From NCBI RefSeq assembly GCF_012584455.1, contig NZ_JABAEB010000002.1:434001-498000 (forward strand): DNA of 64,000 bases, read 5' to 3'. Source of the DNA: Shewanella oncorhynchi (GTDB taxonomy: Bacteria; Pseudomonadota; Gammaproteobacteria; Enterobacterales; Shewanellaceae). The notes beneath the pieces were generated by a model. The model saw only the letters and a program-made list of their open reading frames with translations, was not told the DNA's origin and did no database searches. Shown in pieces: positions 36,900 through 48,096 of the stretch. Position numbers and translations under genes: made by a program. Position 1 is the first letter of the stretch. Each line of letters opens with the position of its first letter.

Positions 36900-37205
36900 T
36901 TATCTAGGTGTTAACTTATCCAAAACTTGTGCCTTAGTATTAGTAAATTCAGCGTTTAATGCGACACACTCCTCAACACTATAGATGTAATATTTCGATC
37001 CATCATTTGATTGGCGAGTAGTACCAACAAGGCTAGCCATTCTCACATTCATTTCACTACTCTTCCAATGATAGAAGGCAATCTCAGCACTTTTCTTTGA
37101 TGTAATGTAGCATTTGAAGTCTTGTTCGCTGACTGTTGCTCCAGAGTCAGCCCAAACTAAGCTTGGTAAGAAAGCCACCGTTATAAAGAGGTTTATTAAT
37201 TTCAT
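36900..37205 (-). CDS. Small secreted protein of the minor-pilin operon, unknown function
   Basis: The 101-residue protein starts [19 protein letters not shown], a signal peptide, followed by an 82-residue mature domain with two cysteines (FKCYITS and EECVAL) that could form a disulfide. ATG 37205 overlaps the TGA of pilE (ATGA), so it is translationally coupled and is the last gene of the pilV-W-X-Y1-E operon. I do not recognise a family. A periplasmic accessory role in pilus biogenesis is inferred from position. Confidence 0.7.
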   Translation of the reverse strand: MKLINLFITVAFLPSLVWADSGATVSEQDFKCYITSKKSAEIAFYHWKSSEMNVRMASLVGTTRQSNDGSKYYIYSVEECVALNAEFTNTKAQVLDKLTPR

Positions 37206-37594
37206 TTCCAACACTCCGCACTCGGACCTTTTGCCCCAGTATCTGATATTGTTAAAGAAGAGCACGAGGCATCACGGCTAGCCTGAACCCCTTGAGCAAC
37301 TGCCTTAATCGTAAAGCTTGATTCACCACTTGATGATACAGAGTAATGTTTATGCTCAGTGATATAAGGGTTTGCCCCTACAAGTTTTGTTAAATCAGTA
37401 GCATATTTTTTATTATCGAGATAATACTGTTCCTGCAAGTTTGCTATACGCATCAAAGCAGCTAACCCTTCTGATCTTGCACTCTGAGCAATGTATTGCG
37501 TATAAGAAGGGTATGCAATCGATGCCAAAATACCAATGATCACGACGGCGATCATCACCTCTATCAGGGTAAAACCTTTAAGTTGAACCTTCAT
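37202..37594 (-). CDS. pilE: Minor type IV pilin, PilE type
   Basis: The 130-residue protein has the prepilin leader [31 protein letters not shown] with Glu5, and a short C-terminal domain with two cysteines (ASCSSLT and AECWK) as the disulfide-bonded D-region. This is the ComP/PilE-like minor pilin that follows PilY1 in gammaproteobacterial operons. It lies 11 bp after pilY1 and overlaps the next gene by 4 bp. Confidence 0.88.
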   Translation of the reverse strand: MKVQLKGFTLIEVMIAVVIIGILASIAYPSYTQYIAQSARSEGLAALMRIANLQEQYYLDNKKYATDLTKLVGANPYITEHKHYSVSSSGESSFTIKAVAQGVQASRDASCSSLTISDTGAKGPSAECWK

Positions 37595-37605
37595 AAATTA
37601 ATAAC

Positions 37606-40600
37606 TCATTCATTTATATGATAATAAATTTTATTAACACCTAACCCAGAAGCAACGTTGATTGTACCTGTATAATCCCCATTTTCATTTTTCTCACCTT
37701 TACCAACTCCAATAATATAGATATAGGGATCTTTACCGGATTCAGGTGCAGGAATAACAATCTGCGGTGTATCCGGTACACGTTCACCCAGTTCATAATA
37801 TAATTGAGAAAAGGATCTCGTTCCTTTGTGCAAATCGAACGGATATAACTTGCCAGAACCAGACACTAAACACACGTTATCGGCAACCGAGTCAGCAGGG
37901 GGAGAATAAGAAGTGAAATAAACTTTGCCTTGGACAATCAAGGCAGCTGTTAAACTCTTTTCACCTAGACCACTAAAATCATAGAACCAGCCGAGTTTTT
38001 TACCGAAACTTATGTTGTCGGCTTCAGACGCAGGTGCAGTAGAAGTCACATCATAGAGATCATTGATTGTGATCGCCTCGGGAACATCACCGCCAGTAAA
38101 ACTCTTAGTCACCACATTACGATCTTGCAATGTAAAAAACATATCATTGATATCAGTAGATGATGGGTGGGGTCGCGTTCCACTTCCAATCACCACCGCA
38201 TCATAGGGAACATTTTGATAAGTTTTAGTCGTAGTAGTACCACTCTCTGTTGTCACCTTAACTTCGGATAAATTAGTAAACATCGTTTGTGCTACAACAG
38301 GTTCTGCATAAAAACGGCGATTATTACTATCAGTACCACCTAAAGAAGCAAATTTAAATGCACTCCAACTCGACTTACTTGCACTTGGAAGATCAATACG
38401 CCAGACATTTGCACCGACATCGGAGGCATAAATCCTATCTGTATACCCATCATTATTACTATCAAGTACGGCGACTGAGTTTGGAATGCTATCCTGAATT
38501 CCCGAAAGTGCTGTTGCACCCGATGCAGAGCCACCAAATGAATGAATCAAAGTTCCCTTCTCTGCATCGACAATATAAACCGCACGACCTACCGGAGAAG
38601 ATGAAGGAGTTGCATCAAAACTAACATCGTAGCCACCACCAAAAATGAGTACAGGCTTTTCATAACCAACGATTTTCGTCACTATAGGCTCAGACCATGT
38701 TTGTCCAAGATCAGAAAAACCATCCGTTGATGGATTAATAGTCCACATTAGAGAAGGGCTATCAGGGTTTGTCACATTGAGGGCATAATAAGACGAGCCA
38801 CCTCGACGCATCCCCATATAGACCCATGCTTTAATCACTTTACCCTCAGCATCAGTTTCTGTGTAAGCAACTGGAGATGAATCCATTCCGTATACTGTGT
38901 GTACACCTGAAGGATCATTACTTCTCAGTTCTGTTAAATTAGGCAATAACTCATAGGGAATAAAGCCCCAAGTCTCTGATACAGATTCGCCCGCATCTTT
39001 AAACATATGCACAACACCTTGATTAGTGCCAAGCATGATACGAATATCAGTCGCGCTTTTTGTGCCGAAATTGAGTGCAAGTGGCTTAGAATGAAGAGGA
39101 TCACCCATAACATCATTACGTTTATCTGTCGTACTACCATCTTTATTATCGTCGTCGACATCTATCCCATTAAGCCAATTTAACGTATTAGCAAGCTCAT
39201 CTACGCTAGTTCTCATATAGCTAGCTAGCGCAGCATCACCGCCTGCTGCAGTTTGTGCATTAGCAAGTGTTAAAGGCGTTAAACTGGAGGACCCATTTAA
39301 GTTACTTACAATATTCCTAACTTCTTGCTTTCTGATTTGTGCCGCGACTCCGCCGACTTCAACTTTATTTCCATCCTTTTGCGCAACACAATCCGACCAT
39401 ATAGTACAGGCACCATCTTTAATATTGCCGTTATCTGCTATAGCTGCATTCCCTTTACTATCAACCAATGTTCCATCTGCGGTTACTTTTAATTTTTTTA
39501 AATTACCGCTCCAACGAGGTCCTTTGCCTGGGAGAAACATAGCGTAATAAGCGGCATCAAATGTCTGAGTCCTATCAAAATTATTACTAGCAATACTTGG
39601 AGATGTAAAACTTGAATCAATATTCAAAATATTTGATAACGCATCATTAAGTGCATTCTGTAGTTCAAGACTGTTTTGAGCAGCAAAATATAAACCACCA
39701 CCTCTTTTAGCCGTCTCAGCAAGTAAAGGTGCGGCATCTTCTGCACCTTTACTAAAACCAATAGTATAAGTACGAACATTCTGCATTTGTTCAGTATTTG
39801 AACTGTCCAACTTGTTAATTAAGTCGTTATTAAACATATAACTAGCTAATGCGGGCAAATAGCTTGCTGTATCTAGATTTTTAGAAAATGAAGAGTAATC
39901 TCCTTCTTTACTTCCTGTGGCAGTTAAACTAATAACGTCATTATTCGCATTTTTATCAACTGTTGGAGAGCCATCAGTGACATAGATAACATAAGCAATA
40001 TCCGTACATACTTTAAATGGACTTGCGTAGTTACCACTCTTCTCCACTAAGCTGTCATACGGTGGTTTATTTCCAACATAAGAGCCATAATCTGTATCAC
40101 TATGACCATATTTAACGCCCTTACCGGCAAAATAACGGTAAGCTTCATACATAGTCTCACATAGTGGTGTATTTGTTTTTGCCAGCAAATTATCAATAGT
40201 AGTTAATAAACTCGCACGCGTACTATCCGTCATCTGAGTAATGCCAGATACAATTCGACCACCGTCTCGATTACCTTCATTTGGATAATTATAATTAAAT
40301 ACAGCAAGTCCAAAATCCACTGTTGGAGTTGAACTAATAATATTAGAAATCGCTTTCTTCGCAATTTCTAGTCTTGAAACTTTTACCGTTGGTAATTTTC
40401 CCGCTTTAGATAATCCGTACCATCTTAGGTAATTATCAGTGTACAAAGTAATAGGTTGTCCAACACCAAAGTCAGTATTATTGGCTGCGGCTAAAGCATT
40501 GCTCCAAGTTGTTCCTGGTAGTGAGGAAGTAAAATATGGATACGCTTTCTTTTTACTACCTGACCCCGTTGTTACCCCGTTAGCAGGAAATCCATTAGGA

Positions 40601-41112
40601 TATGATGATGAATTACTCGGATTTATTTGAGAAATATCTTCCCAACAATCAATTACTTTTATTGCTGTACCGTTTGTTTCAGGTAGTTCTTTCCAAACAC
40701 CAGTAGTACCACTTGATGTGAACTCTCTTATATACCCAGTAAAACGACCAAACTCTGCTAATGCAGCTTTGCTTTGACTACATCCATTTAAACTAGCTTT
40801 AAAATTACGCTTATCAGAGCTAGTATCAGGGGTGGGTAATCCTCCACCGCCAACAGCATAATAAATAAGAGTATCACTATACCCAGAACCACTTACGGCT
40901 GGGTAGTCATAGTTAGGGTCATAATCTACAACCTGAGTAATTTCTTCAGTCGACATACTTCCTGAGTTATCAAATATAACGAGCACTTTAGGTCTTGCGC
41001 CCGTTCGAGTTGTTGATTCTTTTACATATAACTCAGTATCGTCACTAAAGGAGAAAGCCGACACAAAAGTCAGCGCAAGTAGTATAGAACAAGCCAGCTT
41101 TTTAATAATCAT
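37606..41112 (-). CDS. pilY1: Type IV pilus adhesin/assembly factor PilY1
   Basis: The 1168-residue secreted protein has a signal peptide (SAFSFS region), a von Willebrand A domain with the MIDAS motif DNSGSMS (48-54), and a C-terminal beta-propeller of about 500 residues. A canonical PilY1 calcium loop, DSNNDGYTD, followed by ASDVGANVWRID, lies near residues 880-900. PilY1 counters pilus retraction, primes assembly with the minor pilins, and can act as adhesin and surface sensor. It sits between pilX and pilE, gaps under 12 bp. Confidence 0.93.
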   Translation of the reverse strand: MIIKKLACSILLALTFVSAFSFSDDTELYVKESTTRTGARPKVLVIFDNSGSMSTEEITQVVDYDPNYDYPAVSGSGYSDTLIYYAVGGGGLPTPDTSSDKRNFKASLNGCSQSKAALAEFGRFTGYIREFTSSGTTGVWKELPETNGTAIKVIDCWEDISQINPSNSSSYPNGFPANGVTTGSGSKKKAYPYFTSSLPGTTWSNALAAANNTDFGVGQPITLYTDNYLRWYGLSKAGKLPTVKVSRLEIAKKAISNIISSTPTVDFGLAVFNYNYPNEGNRDGGRIVSGITQMTDSTRASLLTTIDNLLAKTNTPLCETMYEAYRYFAGKGVKYGHSDTDYGSYVGNKPPYDSLVEKSGNYASPFKVCTDIAYVIYVTDGSPTVDKNANNDVISLTATGSKEGDYSSFSKNLDTASYLPALASYMFNNDLINKLDSSNTEQMQNVRTYTIGFSKGAEDAAPLLAETAKRGGGLYFAAQNSLELQNALNDALSNILNIDSSFTSPSIASNNFDRTQTFDAAYYAMFLPGKGPRWSGNLKKLKVTADGTLVDSKGNAAIADNGNIKDGACTIWSDCVAQKDGNKVEVGGVAAQIRKQEVRNIVSNLNGSSSLTPLTLANAQTAAGGDAALASYMRTSVDELANTLNWLNGIDVDDDNKDGSTTDKRNDVMGDPLHSKPLALNFGTKSATDIRIMLGTNQGVVHMFKDAGESVSETWGFIPYELLPNLTELRSNDPSGVHTVYGMDSSPVAYTETDAEGKVIKAWVYMGMRRGGSSYYALNVTNPDSPSLMWTINPSTDGFSDLGQTWSEPIVTKIVGYEKPVLIFGGGYDVSFDATPSSSPVGRAVYIVDAEKGTLIHSFGGSASGATALSGIQDSIPNSVAVLDSNNDGYTDRIYASDVGANVWRIDLPSASKSSWSAFKFASLGGTDSNNRRFYAEPVVAQTMFTNLSEVKVTTESGTTTTKTYQNVPYDAVVIGSGTRPHPSSTDINDMFFTLQDRNVVTKSFTGGDVPEAITINDLYDVTSTAPASEADNISFGKKLGWFYDFSGLGEKSLTAALIVQGKVYFTSYSPPADSVADNVCLVSGSGKLYPFDLHKGTRSFSQLYYELGERVPDTPQIVIPAPESGKDPYIYIIGVGKGEKNENGDYTGTINVASGLGVNKIYYHINE

Positions 41113-41114
41113 AT

Positions 41115-41576
41115 CTAACTCCCAGTTAAAACTTCTTGCTCCACACCTGCGACAACAGTGAGTTGGCCCAGTTTATCTCTACCAAATTCTGCTGTACTAC
41201 TAATCTCAACACGCCGACAGCTGATTAAATTACCACTATTTGGCCTTGTACTCCGCTGGCATCCAACATCTTTTGCACTAATGACAACATTACCTGCAGC
41301 ATCAACTTCATAAGGAATTGGCGTTAACGTTTGGTTAGAACCAAATTCAACCACAGATGAAATCTCAGATAGTTTGGCTAAGCTAGCACCTTTATTGGCT
41401 TCGATTGCCGCCTCTAAGCCACCATCAGCAACAGACTTAGCCTCTATACGTTCTGATCCTGCTCCAGACATACGCATAGATTGGGTCGAATTAACAGCCA
41501 AAGCGACACCAATAATAGTCATAAGCAACAATATGATAAGTGCAAAAAATAATACAATTCCTTTTTGCTTTTTCAT
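41115..41576 (-). CDS. pilX: Minor pilin assembly protein PilX
   Basis: The 153-residue protein starts MKKQKG|IVLFFALIILLLMTIIGVAL; as in other PilX proteins, the Glu5 of classical pilins is absent. The SMRMSGAGSERIEAKSVADGG segment after the helix is typical of the PilX N-terminal family. It lies between pilW and pilY1, two bases before the latter, so translation is likely coupled. Confidence 0.88.
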   Translation of the reverse strand: MKKQKGIVLFFALIILLLMTIIGVALAVNSTQSMRMSGAGSERIEAKSVADGGLEAAIEANKGASLAKLSEISSVVEFGSNQTLTPIPYEVDAAGNVVISAKDVGCQRSTRPNSGNLISCRRVEISSTAEFGRDKLGQLTVVAGVEQEVLTGS

Positions 41577-41588
41577 CTTACCAACCTT

Positions 41589-42557
41589 CTAATTTCTAAT
41601 TAACACTGGATTTGCAAGCACCATAGTCGTCGAAACTATCTTGCGTCGATAATGATCATTCAAATTTTTAATTTCCTTATCGCCCAGAGTGTAAGTAGTT
41701 TCATTGGTGTAACTTTTATCTTCATCAATAGCGCGAACCAACAAGAAAACCCTTAAGGCAACAAGTCTTTGAAATAATTCGTTGTCCCACATTAATGTGG
41801 TTACATTTTCTGCTGGCATAAAACTATCGGCGGTATCGTCTCCATTACTATCAAAACCATAAAGAATACGCATATTCTCAATGCCTTCAACTAACTGCTC
41901 TTCGTTATTCATGCCATTATTCTTGGTTAATGTTTTTCGGCGTAGAACAGGTACAGAACCATCATTTTTAATAAAATAAATATGATGCTGATATTCCCAA
42001 AAACGAGCATTTTCGAGTACTGGATTGGGAGGATTACCGCCTTTAAACATCACAGCTTCACTCGAAGTTGCAGCCATATAAAAACGCTCGCCATTGGGAT
42101 TAGTCACTGGTGGGCCAACTAATCTTTTAATTTGAATGACATCCGTATTCTGATTCACACCTGATAAGCAACTTAATGTATCCCCACTCTCGCCCTCTTC
42201 ATATCCCCATAGACGCCTAAAGTGTGCAGGTTCAGCATTAGGTAAAGTACCGTTATTTACGCCTGCACCAATACAATCATTTGCAACACCATCCCTCAAG
42301 GTCATATTGGTTCCAAGTACAAAATCAGTTCCCGTTATGTCCCCCATAAAACCTAACTGACTAATGTCTCTTTCCATTAGTGACAAAGCAATTCGTCCAT
42401 TTTCTTGCAATTGGTTAAACTGGCTCGTTGTGATCACATTGGAAGAAGACATACTAAACATGCCAAAAAGCCCAAGAGTGAGAAATAAGCCAATGACCAT
42501 AGAGACCATTAGCTCAACCAGCGACATCCCTTTCTCACAGTTTTTTAAATTATCCAT
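41589..42557 (-). CDS. pilW: Minor pilin assembly protein PilW
   Basis: The 322-residue protein has leader MDNLKNCEKG|MSLVELMVSMVIGLFLTLG with Glu5, followed by a large beta-rich domain. This length and the SLVELMVSM start define PilW. It belongs to the priming complex with PilV, PilX, PilY1 and FimT/FimU. The gene is 11 bp after pilV and 12 bp before pilX. Confidence 0.9.
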   Translation of the reverse strand: MDNLKNCEKGMSLVELMVSMVIGLFLTLGLFGMFSMSSSNVITTSQFNQLQENGRIALSLMERDISQLGFMGDITGTDFVLGTNMTLRDGVANDCIGAGVNNGTLPNAEPAHFRRLWGYEEGESGDTLSCLSGVNQNTDVIQIKRLVGPPVTNPNGERFYMAATSSEAVMFKGGNPPNPVLENARFWEYQHHIYFIKNDGSVPVLRRKTLTKNNGMNNEEQLVEGIENMRILYGFDSNGDDTADSFMPAENVTTLMWDNELFQRLVALRVFLLVRAIDEDKSYTNETTYTLGDKEIKNLNDHYRRKIVSTTMVLANPVLIRN

Positions 42558-42568
42558 ACATAGTTAAC

Positions 42569-43132
42569 CTAAATAATCATTGTCGAAAGAATAAAAAGCC
42601 GCCTACGCGTACCAATATCTTCTCCACATTCACTCCCAGAATAACTTGTACCCGCGCCCTCTCGGATCCCTCTCCACGCAATTGCGACCGTTACAGTTGA
42701 ACCATCTACATTAATGCATGCTGTTGGAGAGTCTAACCCACCAACATTCTGGCTATCCATAACTTCAGCAGCCCCCATAAAACTCTGTTCCCACTGGTAA
42801 AGATCCCAAGCTTCAGTCTCTTCTGGAGTACATATACTCACTGCGCCAACAGCAACGTCACAAACATTGCCTGGTTTATTAAGAGAGCCAGTATACTCAC
42901 CAGCGTAATTACCCAGCTGCGCTCTATTCAGCTTCATTCGATTAATTATGTCGTTTGCATAATAGGAGGCTTGAGTTTGCTGAAAGGATTCAAAGCTGCC
43001 ACGCTTTGCAACAATATGCAGATTAAAAATACCAATTAAGCCAATGACTAAGATCACTAACGCAACAAGCACTTCAATTAATGAGAAGCCCCGTTGAAAT
43101 TCCCTTTGTGTCAACCTTTCGATTTTAGACAT
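42569..43132 (-). CDS. pilV: Minor pilin assembly protein PilV
   Basis: The 187-residue protein has leader KIERLTQREFQRG|FSLIEVLVALVILVIGLIGIF, then the QTQASYYANDIINRMKLNR segment that marks the PilV family. Four cysteines are present in the globular part. It is the first gene of the pilV-W-X-Y1-E operon, downstream of the ispH terminator, so the operon must have a promoter in 43133-43281. Confidence 0.9.
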   Translation of the reverse strand: MSKIERLTQREFQRGFSLIEVLVALVILVIGLIGIFNLHIVAKRGSFESFQQTQASYYANDIINRMKLNRAQLGNYAGEYTGSLNKPGNVCDVAVGAVSICTPEETEAWDLYQWEQSFMGAAEVMDSQNVGGLDSPTACINVDGSTVTVAIAWRGIREGAGTSYSGSECGEDIGTRRRLFILSTMII

Positions 43133-43281
43133 ATTTTTGACAAGCTTTTCAGCTATTTACCTTTTAAAATCTTAGTATTACGATAAAAATTACCAACAGT
43201 TAATAATAGATGAGTAAAATGTAAGTAGCCAGTAACATTAGCACATAAGCATTGACATCATTATGCTTTGAATGAATTTAA

Positions 43282-43320
43282 GACAATAAAAAAGAGGCTT
43301 ATAGCCTCTTTGTTATTGTC
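43282..43320 (-). terminator. Terminator of the ribF-ileS-lspA-fkpB-ispH operon
   Basis: AAAGAGGCT (43291-43299) pairs with AGCCTCTTT (43303-43311), extended by GACAATAA (43282-43289) with TTATTGTC (43313-43320). T-rich on the minus strand, and 19 bp after the ispH stop. Confidence 0.88.
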
Positions 43321-43339
43321 GATTAAACAGTACGCAGAT

Positions 43340-44296
43340 TTAACGTAATTCGGCTGGCACAGCAAAAACAGTGTCTTCTTTACGCCCTTCAACTTCAGTC
43401 ACAACACTAGGAGCAAGTTTAGCGATTGCTTGAACCACTTGTTGGACTAAAACCTCGGGGGCTGAAGCTCCTGCGGTGACGGCTACACGTGTAACATTAT
43501 CAAACCAACTAGACTCAACATCATCTGCAGTATCCACTAGATAAGACTGAGTTCCTGTTTTCAATGCTAGCTCGCGTAAACGATTAGAGTTAGAGCTGTT
43601 CTTTGAGCCAACAACAATCAATAAATCAACGTCCGCAGATAAATTGCGTACCGCATCTTGACGATTCTGCGTTGCATAACAAATATCGTCTTTTCGCGGA
43701 CCTTCTATAGAGGGAAACCTTTTCTGTAACGCAACAATAATGTCCAAAGTATCATCTACAGACAAAGTAGTTTGTGTCACGAAGCAGAGATTATTGGGAT
43801 CGCGCACTTCCAAAGCTTCAACATCCGCAGGCGATTCAATCAGATAAACTCCACCATTAGGATTATCGTATTGTCCCATAGTACCCTCGACTTCAGGGTG
43901 CCCTTCATGGCCAATCAGGATGCACTCAATACCTTTGCGGCTGGCACGCGTCACCTGAAGATGTACTTTAGTCACTAAGGGACACGTCGCATCAAAGACT
44001 CTCAGCCCTCTCGCCTTAGCCTCTTCTCTCACCGCTTGAGATACACCATGGGCACTGAAGATAACAATGTTGTTATCCGGCACTTGATCTAACTCTTCGA
44101 CAAAAACCGCACCGCGATCCTTCAGATTCTGCACGACATAGCGGTTATGCACGACTTCATGGCGAACATAGATAGGAGGCGAAAATAATTCCAACGCCCG
44201 TTCAACAATACTGATAGCACGATCAACACCCGCACAAAAACCGCGCGGGTTAGCGAGCATAATATTTAAACTTGGGCTAGTAGGATCGAGTTTCAT
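43340..44296 (-). CDS. ispH: 4-hydroxy-3-methylbut-2-enyl diphosphate reductase
   Basis: The 318-residue [4Fe-4S] enzyme makes IPP and DMAPP in the last step of the MEP pathway. Cluster cysteines are Cys21 in [12 protein letters not shown], the cysteine in [11 protein letters not shown], and a third in [10 protein letters not shown]. Conserved histidines are in YVRHEVVHN and IFSAHGVS. It ends the conserved ribF-ileS-lspA-fkpB-ispH operon, two bases after fkpB. Confidence 0.96.
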   Translation of the reverse strand: MKLDPTSPSLNIMLANPRGFCAGVDRAISIVERALELFSPPIYVRHEVVHNRYVVQNLKDRGAVFVEELDQVPDNNIVIFSAHGVSQAVREEAKARGLRVFDATCPLVTKVHLQVTRASRKGIECILIGHEGHPEVEGTMGQYDNPNGGVYLIESPADVEALEVRDPNNLCFVTQTTLSVDDTLDIIVALQKRFPSIEGPRKDDICYATQNRQDAVRNLSADVDLLIVVGSKNSSNSNRLRELALKTGTQSYLVDTADDVESSWFDNVTRVAVTAGASAPEVLVQQVVQAIAKLAPSVVTEVEGRKEDTVFAVPAELR

Positions 44297-44297
44297 C

Positions 44298-44720
44298 TTA
44301 AAATACCTTTACTACGTCCAGTTCAAAAGTGATCTTGTGTCCTGCCAGAGGATGATTAAGATCGACTGTGATGGAATCACCCGCAACATCACGGACAATA
44401 CCTGGGATCTCACTACCACCTGGGCCAGCAAAACTCACAATCACGCCAGCCTCTAAACTCATGTCAGCCGGAAAACGGCTTCGATCTAGATAATGGATAG
44501 CATCAGGATTGGACTCGCCAAAGGCATCAATCGCTTCAAGCGTGAAACTGTGCTTATCACCTTCAGCAAGCGTCACCAGCTGCGCCTCAAATGCAGGACT
44601 TAAAGTACCATCACCCACATTTAATCGAGCCGGTTTACCCGAGGCTTTAGTGCTATCGGCAGTTGAGCCATCAGCAAGCACAATGTTCATGTGGCATAAT
44701 AATGAACGTGTCACAGTCAC
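44298..44720 (-). CDS. fkpB: FKBP-type peptidyl-prolyl isomerase FkpB (SlpA)
   Basis: The 140-residue SlyD-like FKBP has [35 protein letters not shown] at the start, a short insert-in-flap region and the [18 protein letters not shown] end of the family. The start is GTG 44720, which overlaps the lspA TGA (GTGA), so translation is coupled. It catalyses proline isomerisation in the cytoplasm. Gene order matches E. coli. Confidence 0.92.
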   Translation of the reverse strand: MTVTRSLLCHMNIVLADGSTADSTKASGKPARLNVGDGTLSPAFEAQLVTLAEGDKHSFTLEAIDAFGESNPDAIHYLDRSRFPADMSLEAGVIVSFAGPGGSEIPGIVRDVAGDSITVDLNHPLAGHKITFELDVVKVF

Positions 44721-45232
44721 TTTTTAACCCCTTCAGCGCTATCAGCTTCAGACTTATCGCTTACAAATGCATCCCAAATAATCAGCACTGCACCGACACA
44801 AATAGCAGCGTCGGCAATATTGAATGCTGGATAATGGCTCTTATTCCAGAAAAAATCGATAAAATCAACCACGAAACCATGCATCAATCGATCGACTAAA
44901 TTACCTAAAGCACCACCAATCACTAAGGTGTAAGCTAGATTCAGTTTCCACAAAGAAGACGATTGCTTACGCAACCACACAGTCAATAACGTACTGAATC
45001 CAATCGCAACAATCGTAAAAAGCCAGCGCTGCCAACCTCCGGCTTCACTTAAAAAACTAAAAGCTGCACCATAGTTACGTACATAAGTGAAATTAAAGAA
45101 GGGCAATAATTTCACTGATTCATACAAATCAAAATTGGCTAAGACCCATTGCTTAGATAGCTGATCGGCTAAAAACACCAATACAGCTACCCAATACCAA
45201 CGTAAGCCACTGTCTTTCCAAGTTAATGGCAT
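44717..45232 (-). CDS. lspA: Lipoprotein signal peptidase
   Basis: The 171-residue inner-membrane aspartyl protease has four hydrophobic segments, with the catalytic region GGALGNLVDRLMHGFVVDFIDF and FNIADAAICVGA carrying the two conserved aspartates. It cleaves prolipoproteins such as the hexosaminidase and the RlpA-like protein found elsewhere in the window. It lies 9 bp after ileS and overlaps fkpB by 4 bp. Confidence 0.95.
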   Translation of the reverse strand: MPLTWKDSGLRWYWVAVLVFLADQLSKQWVLANFDLYESVKLLPFFNFTYVRNYGAAFSFLSEAGGWQRWLFTIVAIGFSTLLTVWLRKQSSSLWKLNLAYTLVIGGALGNLVDRLMHGFVVDFIDFFWNKSHYPAFNIADAAICVGAVLIIWDAFVSDKSEADSAEGVKK

Positions 45233-45241
45233 ACAGATCCT

Positions 45242-48064
45242 TTACGCAAACTGACGAACTTCGCCGTCACCTTCAATATTGGTTACGCAGCGAGTACAAA
45301 GTGTTGGGTGAGCCTCAATAGTGCCAACCTCTTCTCTGTGGTGCCAACAACGCTCACATTTCTCAGCAGTGCTTGATGCGACCACTAATTTCAGTGATGC
45401 CAACTCAGTCTCAACCGCTTCCAATGTCGCATCGGCTAAAGGCAATACTTTGGCTTCAGAGGTCAACAACACAAATCTCAACTCATCGCCGATATGAGTT
45501 AATTGCTCAGTCAAGGTAGCATCAGCAAACAAGGTCACTTCAGCTTCTAATGAGCCACCGATACGTTTGTCACGACGCGCTTGTTCAATCACTTTGTTGA
45601 CTTCATTACGCACGGTTAGTAACTGCTGCCAATAGTCATCGCTCAAATCAGTCGCTAAGGTGACTGATTTCAAACCTTGATACCATTCTTGGGTAAAGAC
45701 ATAAGCATCACGCTTGCCAGGCAGTAATTGCCATACTTCGTCAGCAGTGAAGCTTAAAATTGGCGCAATCCAACGCACCATGGCCTCAGAGATCAGATAC
45801 AGCGCCGATTGACAACTACGGCGCGCATGGCCTTCTTGCTTAGCCGTATATTGGCGGTCTTTAATGATATCCAAATAGAAACTGCCTAACTCAACCGAGC
45901 AAAACTGCATCAGTTTTTGAGTCACTATATGGAAGTTATATTGATCATAGGCTTCGATGATTTCCTGTTGCAGCGCAGCGGCACGGCGAACAACCCAACG
46001 ATCTAACGCCACCATATCTTCAACGGCCACTAAATCCTTAGCGGGCTCGAAACCGTTTAAGTTGGCTAATAAGAAACGCGCAGTGTTGCGAATACGACGA
46101 TAGGCATCGGCACTGCGATTTAAGATTTCGTCTGAAACCGTCATCTCACCGCTGTAATCTGTTGCCGCAACCCATAAACGCAGAATGTCGGCGCCTAATT
46201 TGTTGGTTACCGTTTGTGGTGCAATCACGTTACCAATAGATTTTGACATCTTACGGCCTTTACCATCGACGGTAAAACCGTGGGTAAGCACTTGCTTATA
46301 CGGTGCTTTGCCATTCATTGCGGTTGAAATCATCAAAGATGACATAAACCAACCGCGATGTTGATCGCTACCTTCAAGATACAAGTCAACCCCGTGTCCG
46401 TGGAATTCAGGACGTGCGGCTACCACTGATGAGAAGGTTGAGCCAGAGTCATACCAAACGTCCAAAGTATCAGTGACTTTACGGTATTGTTCCGCTTCAT
46501 CACCCAGCAATTCTGCGGTATCAAGATCCCACCAAGCTTGGATACCCTGCTGTTCGATACGATTCGCCACGCGTTCCATCAGCGACACGCTATCAGGGTG
46601 TAACTCTTCGGTTTCTCGGTTCACAAACAGCGTGATAGGCACACCCCAAGTACGTTGGCGTGAGATACACCAGTCAGGGCGGTTTTCAACCATTTTTTCG
46701 ATACGACTTTGGCCCCAATCAGGGATCCATTGAGTCTGCTCGATTTCTTTCAATGCTTGCGTACGCAGGCCATGGTTATCCATAGAAATGAACCACTGCG
46801 GTGTCGCACGGAAGATGATCGGTGTTTTGTGGCGCCAGCAATGTGGGTAGCTGTGACGATAAGCCACGTGATTCAGCAAGGCGCCTTTTTCTCTCAGCAA
46901 AGCTACGACGTTATCGTTGGCTTTAAAGACATGTTGGCCAGCAAAAAACTCAGTGTCAGGCTTATACACGCCGTTGTCGCCAACAGGGTTTGCCACTTCT
47001 AAACCGTACTTTTGACCGACAACAAAGTCGTCTTGACCATGACCCGGTGCAGTATGAACGATACCGGTACCCGCATCAGTAGTGACATGATCGCCTAAAA
47101 TTGCAGGCACATCAAAATCCAAGAACGGGTGATTAAAGCGGACAAGCTCAAGCGCAGCGCCTTTGGCAGAGCCAAGCACGGTATGGCTTTCTACGTTATA
47201 GCGAGTCAGGCAAGACTCGACTAATACTTCAGCTAAAATAAGCGCTTGCGTAACACCGTCTTTTTCGAATTCAACTAAGCTGTAATCTAACTCAGGGCTT
47301 AAAGACAAGGCACGGTTCGCAGGCAGAGTCCATGGCGTGGTAGTCCAAATCACCATAGAGACAGGATGTGAGTAATCGCTTACCCCAAACTTAGCCGCAA
47401 CAGCTTTGCTATCGGCAGCCACAAACGCCACATCGATAGCGGGTGATGTTTTGTCTTCGTATTCCACTTCAGCTTCAGCTAAGGCAGAACCGCAATCAGT
47501 ACACCAATGCACTGGCTTAACGCCTTTATGTAAGTGACCACTCTCAATCACTTTCGATAAAGAACGAACGATATTAGCTTCCGTTGAAAAATCCATCGTT
47601 AAGTACGGATTTTGCCAATCACCCAGCACACCTAAACGGATAAAGTCTTCACGTTGACCGTTAACTTGCTCTGCAGCATATTTACGGCATTCCTCACGGA
47701 ATTCTGCCGCAGAGATTTTTTGACCTGGCTTACCCACTTTTTGCTCAACTTTCAGCTCAATAGGTAAACCATGGCAATCCCAACCTGGTACATAAGGTGC
47801 GTCAAAACCAGACATAGTTTTTGACTTAACAATAATGTCCTTGAGGATTTTATTAACTGAGTGACCAATATGAATACTGCCATTCGCATACGGTGGGCCG
47901 TCATGCAAAATGAAGGGAGTACGGCCAATTCGGCTATCACGGATCTGTTGATACAAACCGTCTTTTGTCCAGCGCTCTAACATCTCTGGCTCGCGATTTG
48001 CCAAATTACCACGCATCGGAAACTCTGTTTCCGGCAAATTCAAAGTAAATTTATAGTCGCTCAT
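45242..48064 (-). CDS. ileS: Isoleucyl-tRNA synthetase
   Basis: The 940-residue class I synthetase has HIGH at 65-68 ([16 protein letters not shown]), KMSKS near 605 ([11 protein letters not shown]), a CP1 editing domain between them and a C-terminal zinc site CERCWHH...CTRC. Length is the bacterial norm for the type with the C-terminal zinc site. It lies 32 bp after ribF and 9 bp before lspA, the standard order. Confidence 0.97.
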   Translation of the reverse strand: MSDYKFTLNLPETEFPMRGNLANREPEMLERWTKDGLYQQIRDSRIGRTPFILHDGPPYANGSIHIGHSVNKILKDIIVKSKTMSGFDAPYVPGWDCHGLPIELKVEQKVGKPGQKISAAEFREECRKYAAEQVNGQREDFIRLGVLGDWQNPYLTMDFSTEANIVRSLSKVIESGHLHKGVKPVHWCTDCGSALAEAEVEYEDKTSPAIDVAFVAADSKAVAAKFGVSDYSHPVSMVIWTTTPWTLPANRALSLSPELDYSLVEFEKDGVTQALILAEVLVESCLTRYNVESHTVLGSAKGAALELVRFNHPFLDFDVPAILGDHVTTDAGTGIVHTAPGHGQDDFVVGQKYGLEVANPVGDNGVYKPDTEFFAGQHVFKANDNVVALLREKGALLNHVAYRHSYPHCWRHKTPIIFRATPQWFISMDNHGLRTQALKEIEQTQWIPDWGQSRIEKMVENRPDWCISRQRTWGVPITLFVNRETEELHPDSVSLMERVANRIEQQGIQAWWDLDTAELLGDEAEQYRKVTDTLDVWYDSGSTFSSVVAARPEFHGHGVDLYLEGSDQHRGWFMSSLMISTAMNGKAPYKQVLTHGFTVDGKGRKMSKSIGNVIAPQTVTNKLGADILRLWVAATDYSGEMTVSDEILNRSADAYRRIRNTARFLLANLNGFEPAKDLVAVEDMVALDRWVVRRAAALQQEIIEAYDQYNFHIVTQKLMQFCSVELGSFYLDIIKDRQYTAKQEGHARRSCQSALYLISEAMVRWIAPILSFTADEVWQLLPGKRDAYVFTQEWYQGLKSVTLATDLSDDYWQQLLTVRNEVNKVIEQARRDKRIGGSLEAEVTLFADATLTEQLTHIGDELRFVLLTSEAKVLPLADATLEAVETELASLKLVVASSTAEKCERCWHHREEVGTIEAHPTLCTRCVTNIEGDGEVRQFA

Positions 48065-48096
48065 TGATCCTATACCGTTAATTAAACTGATAAATT

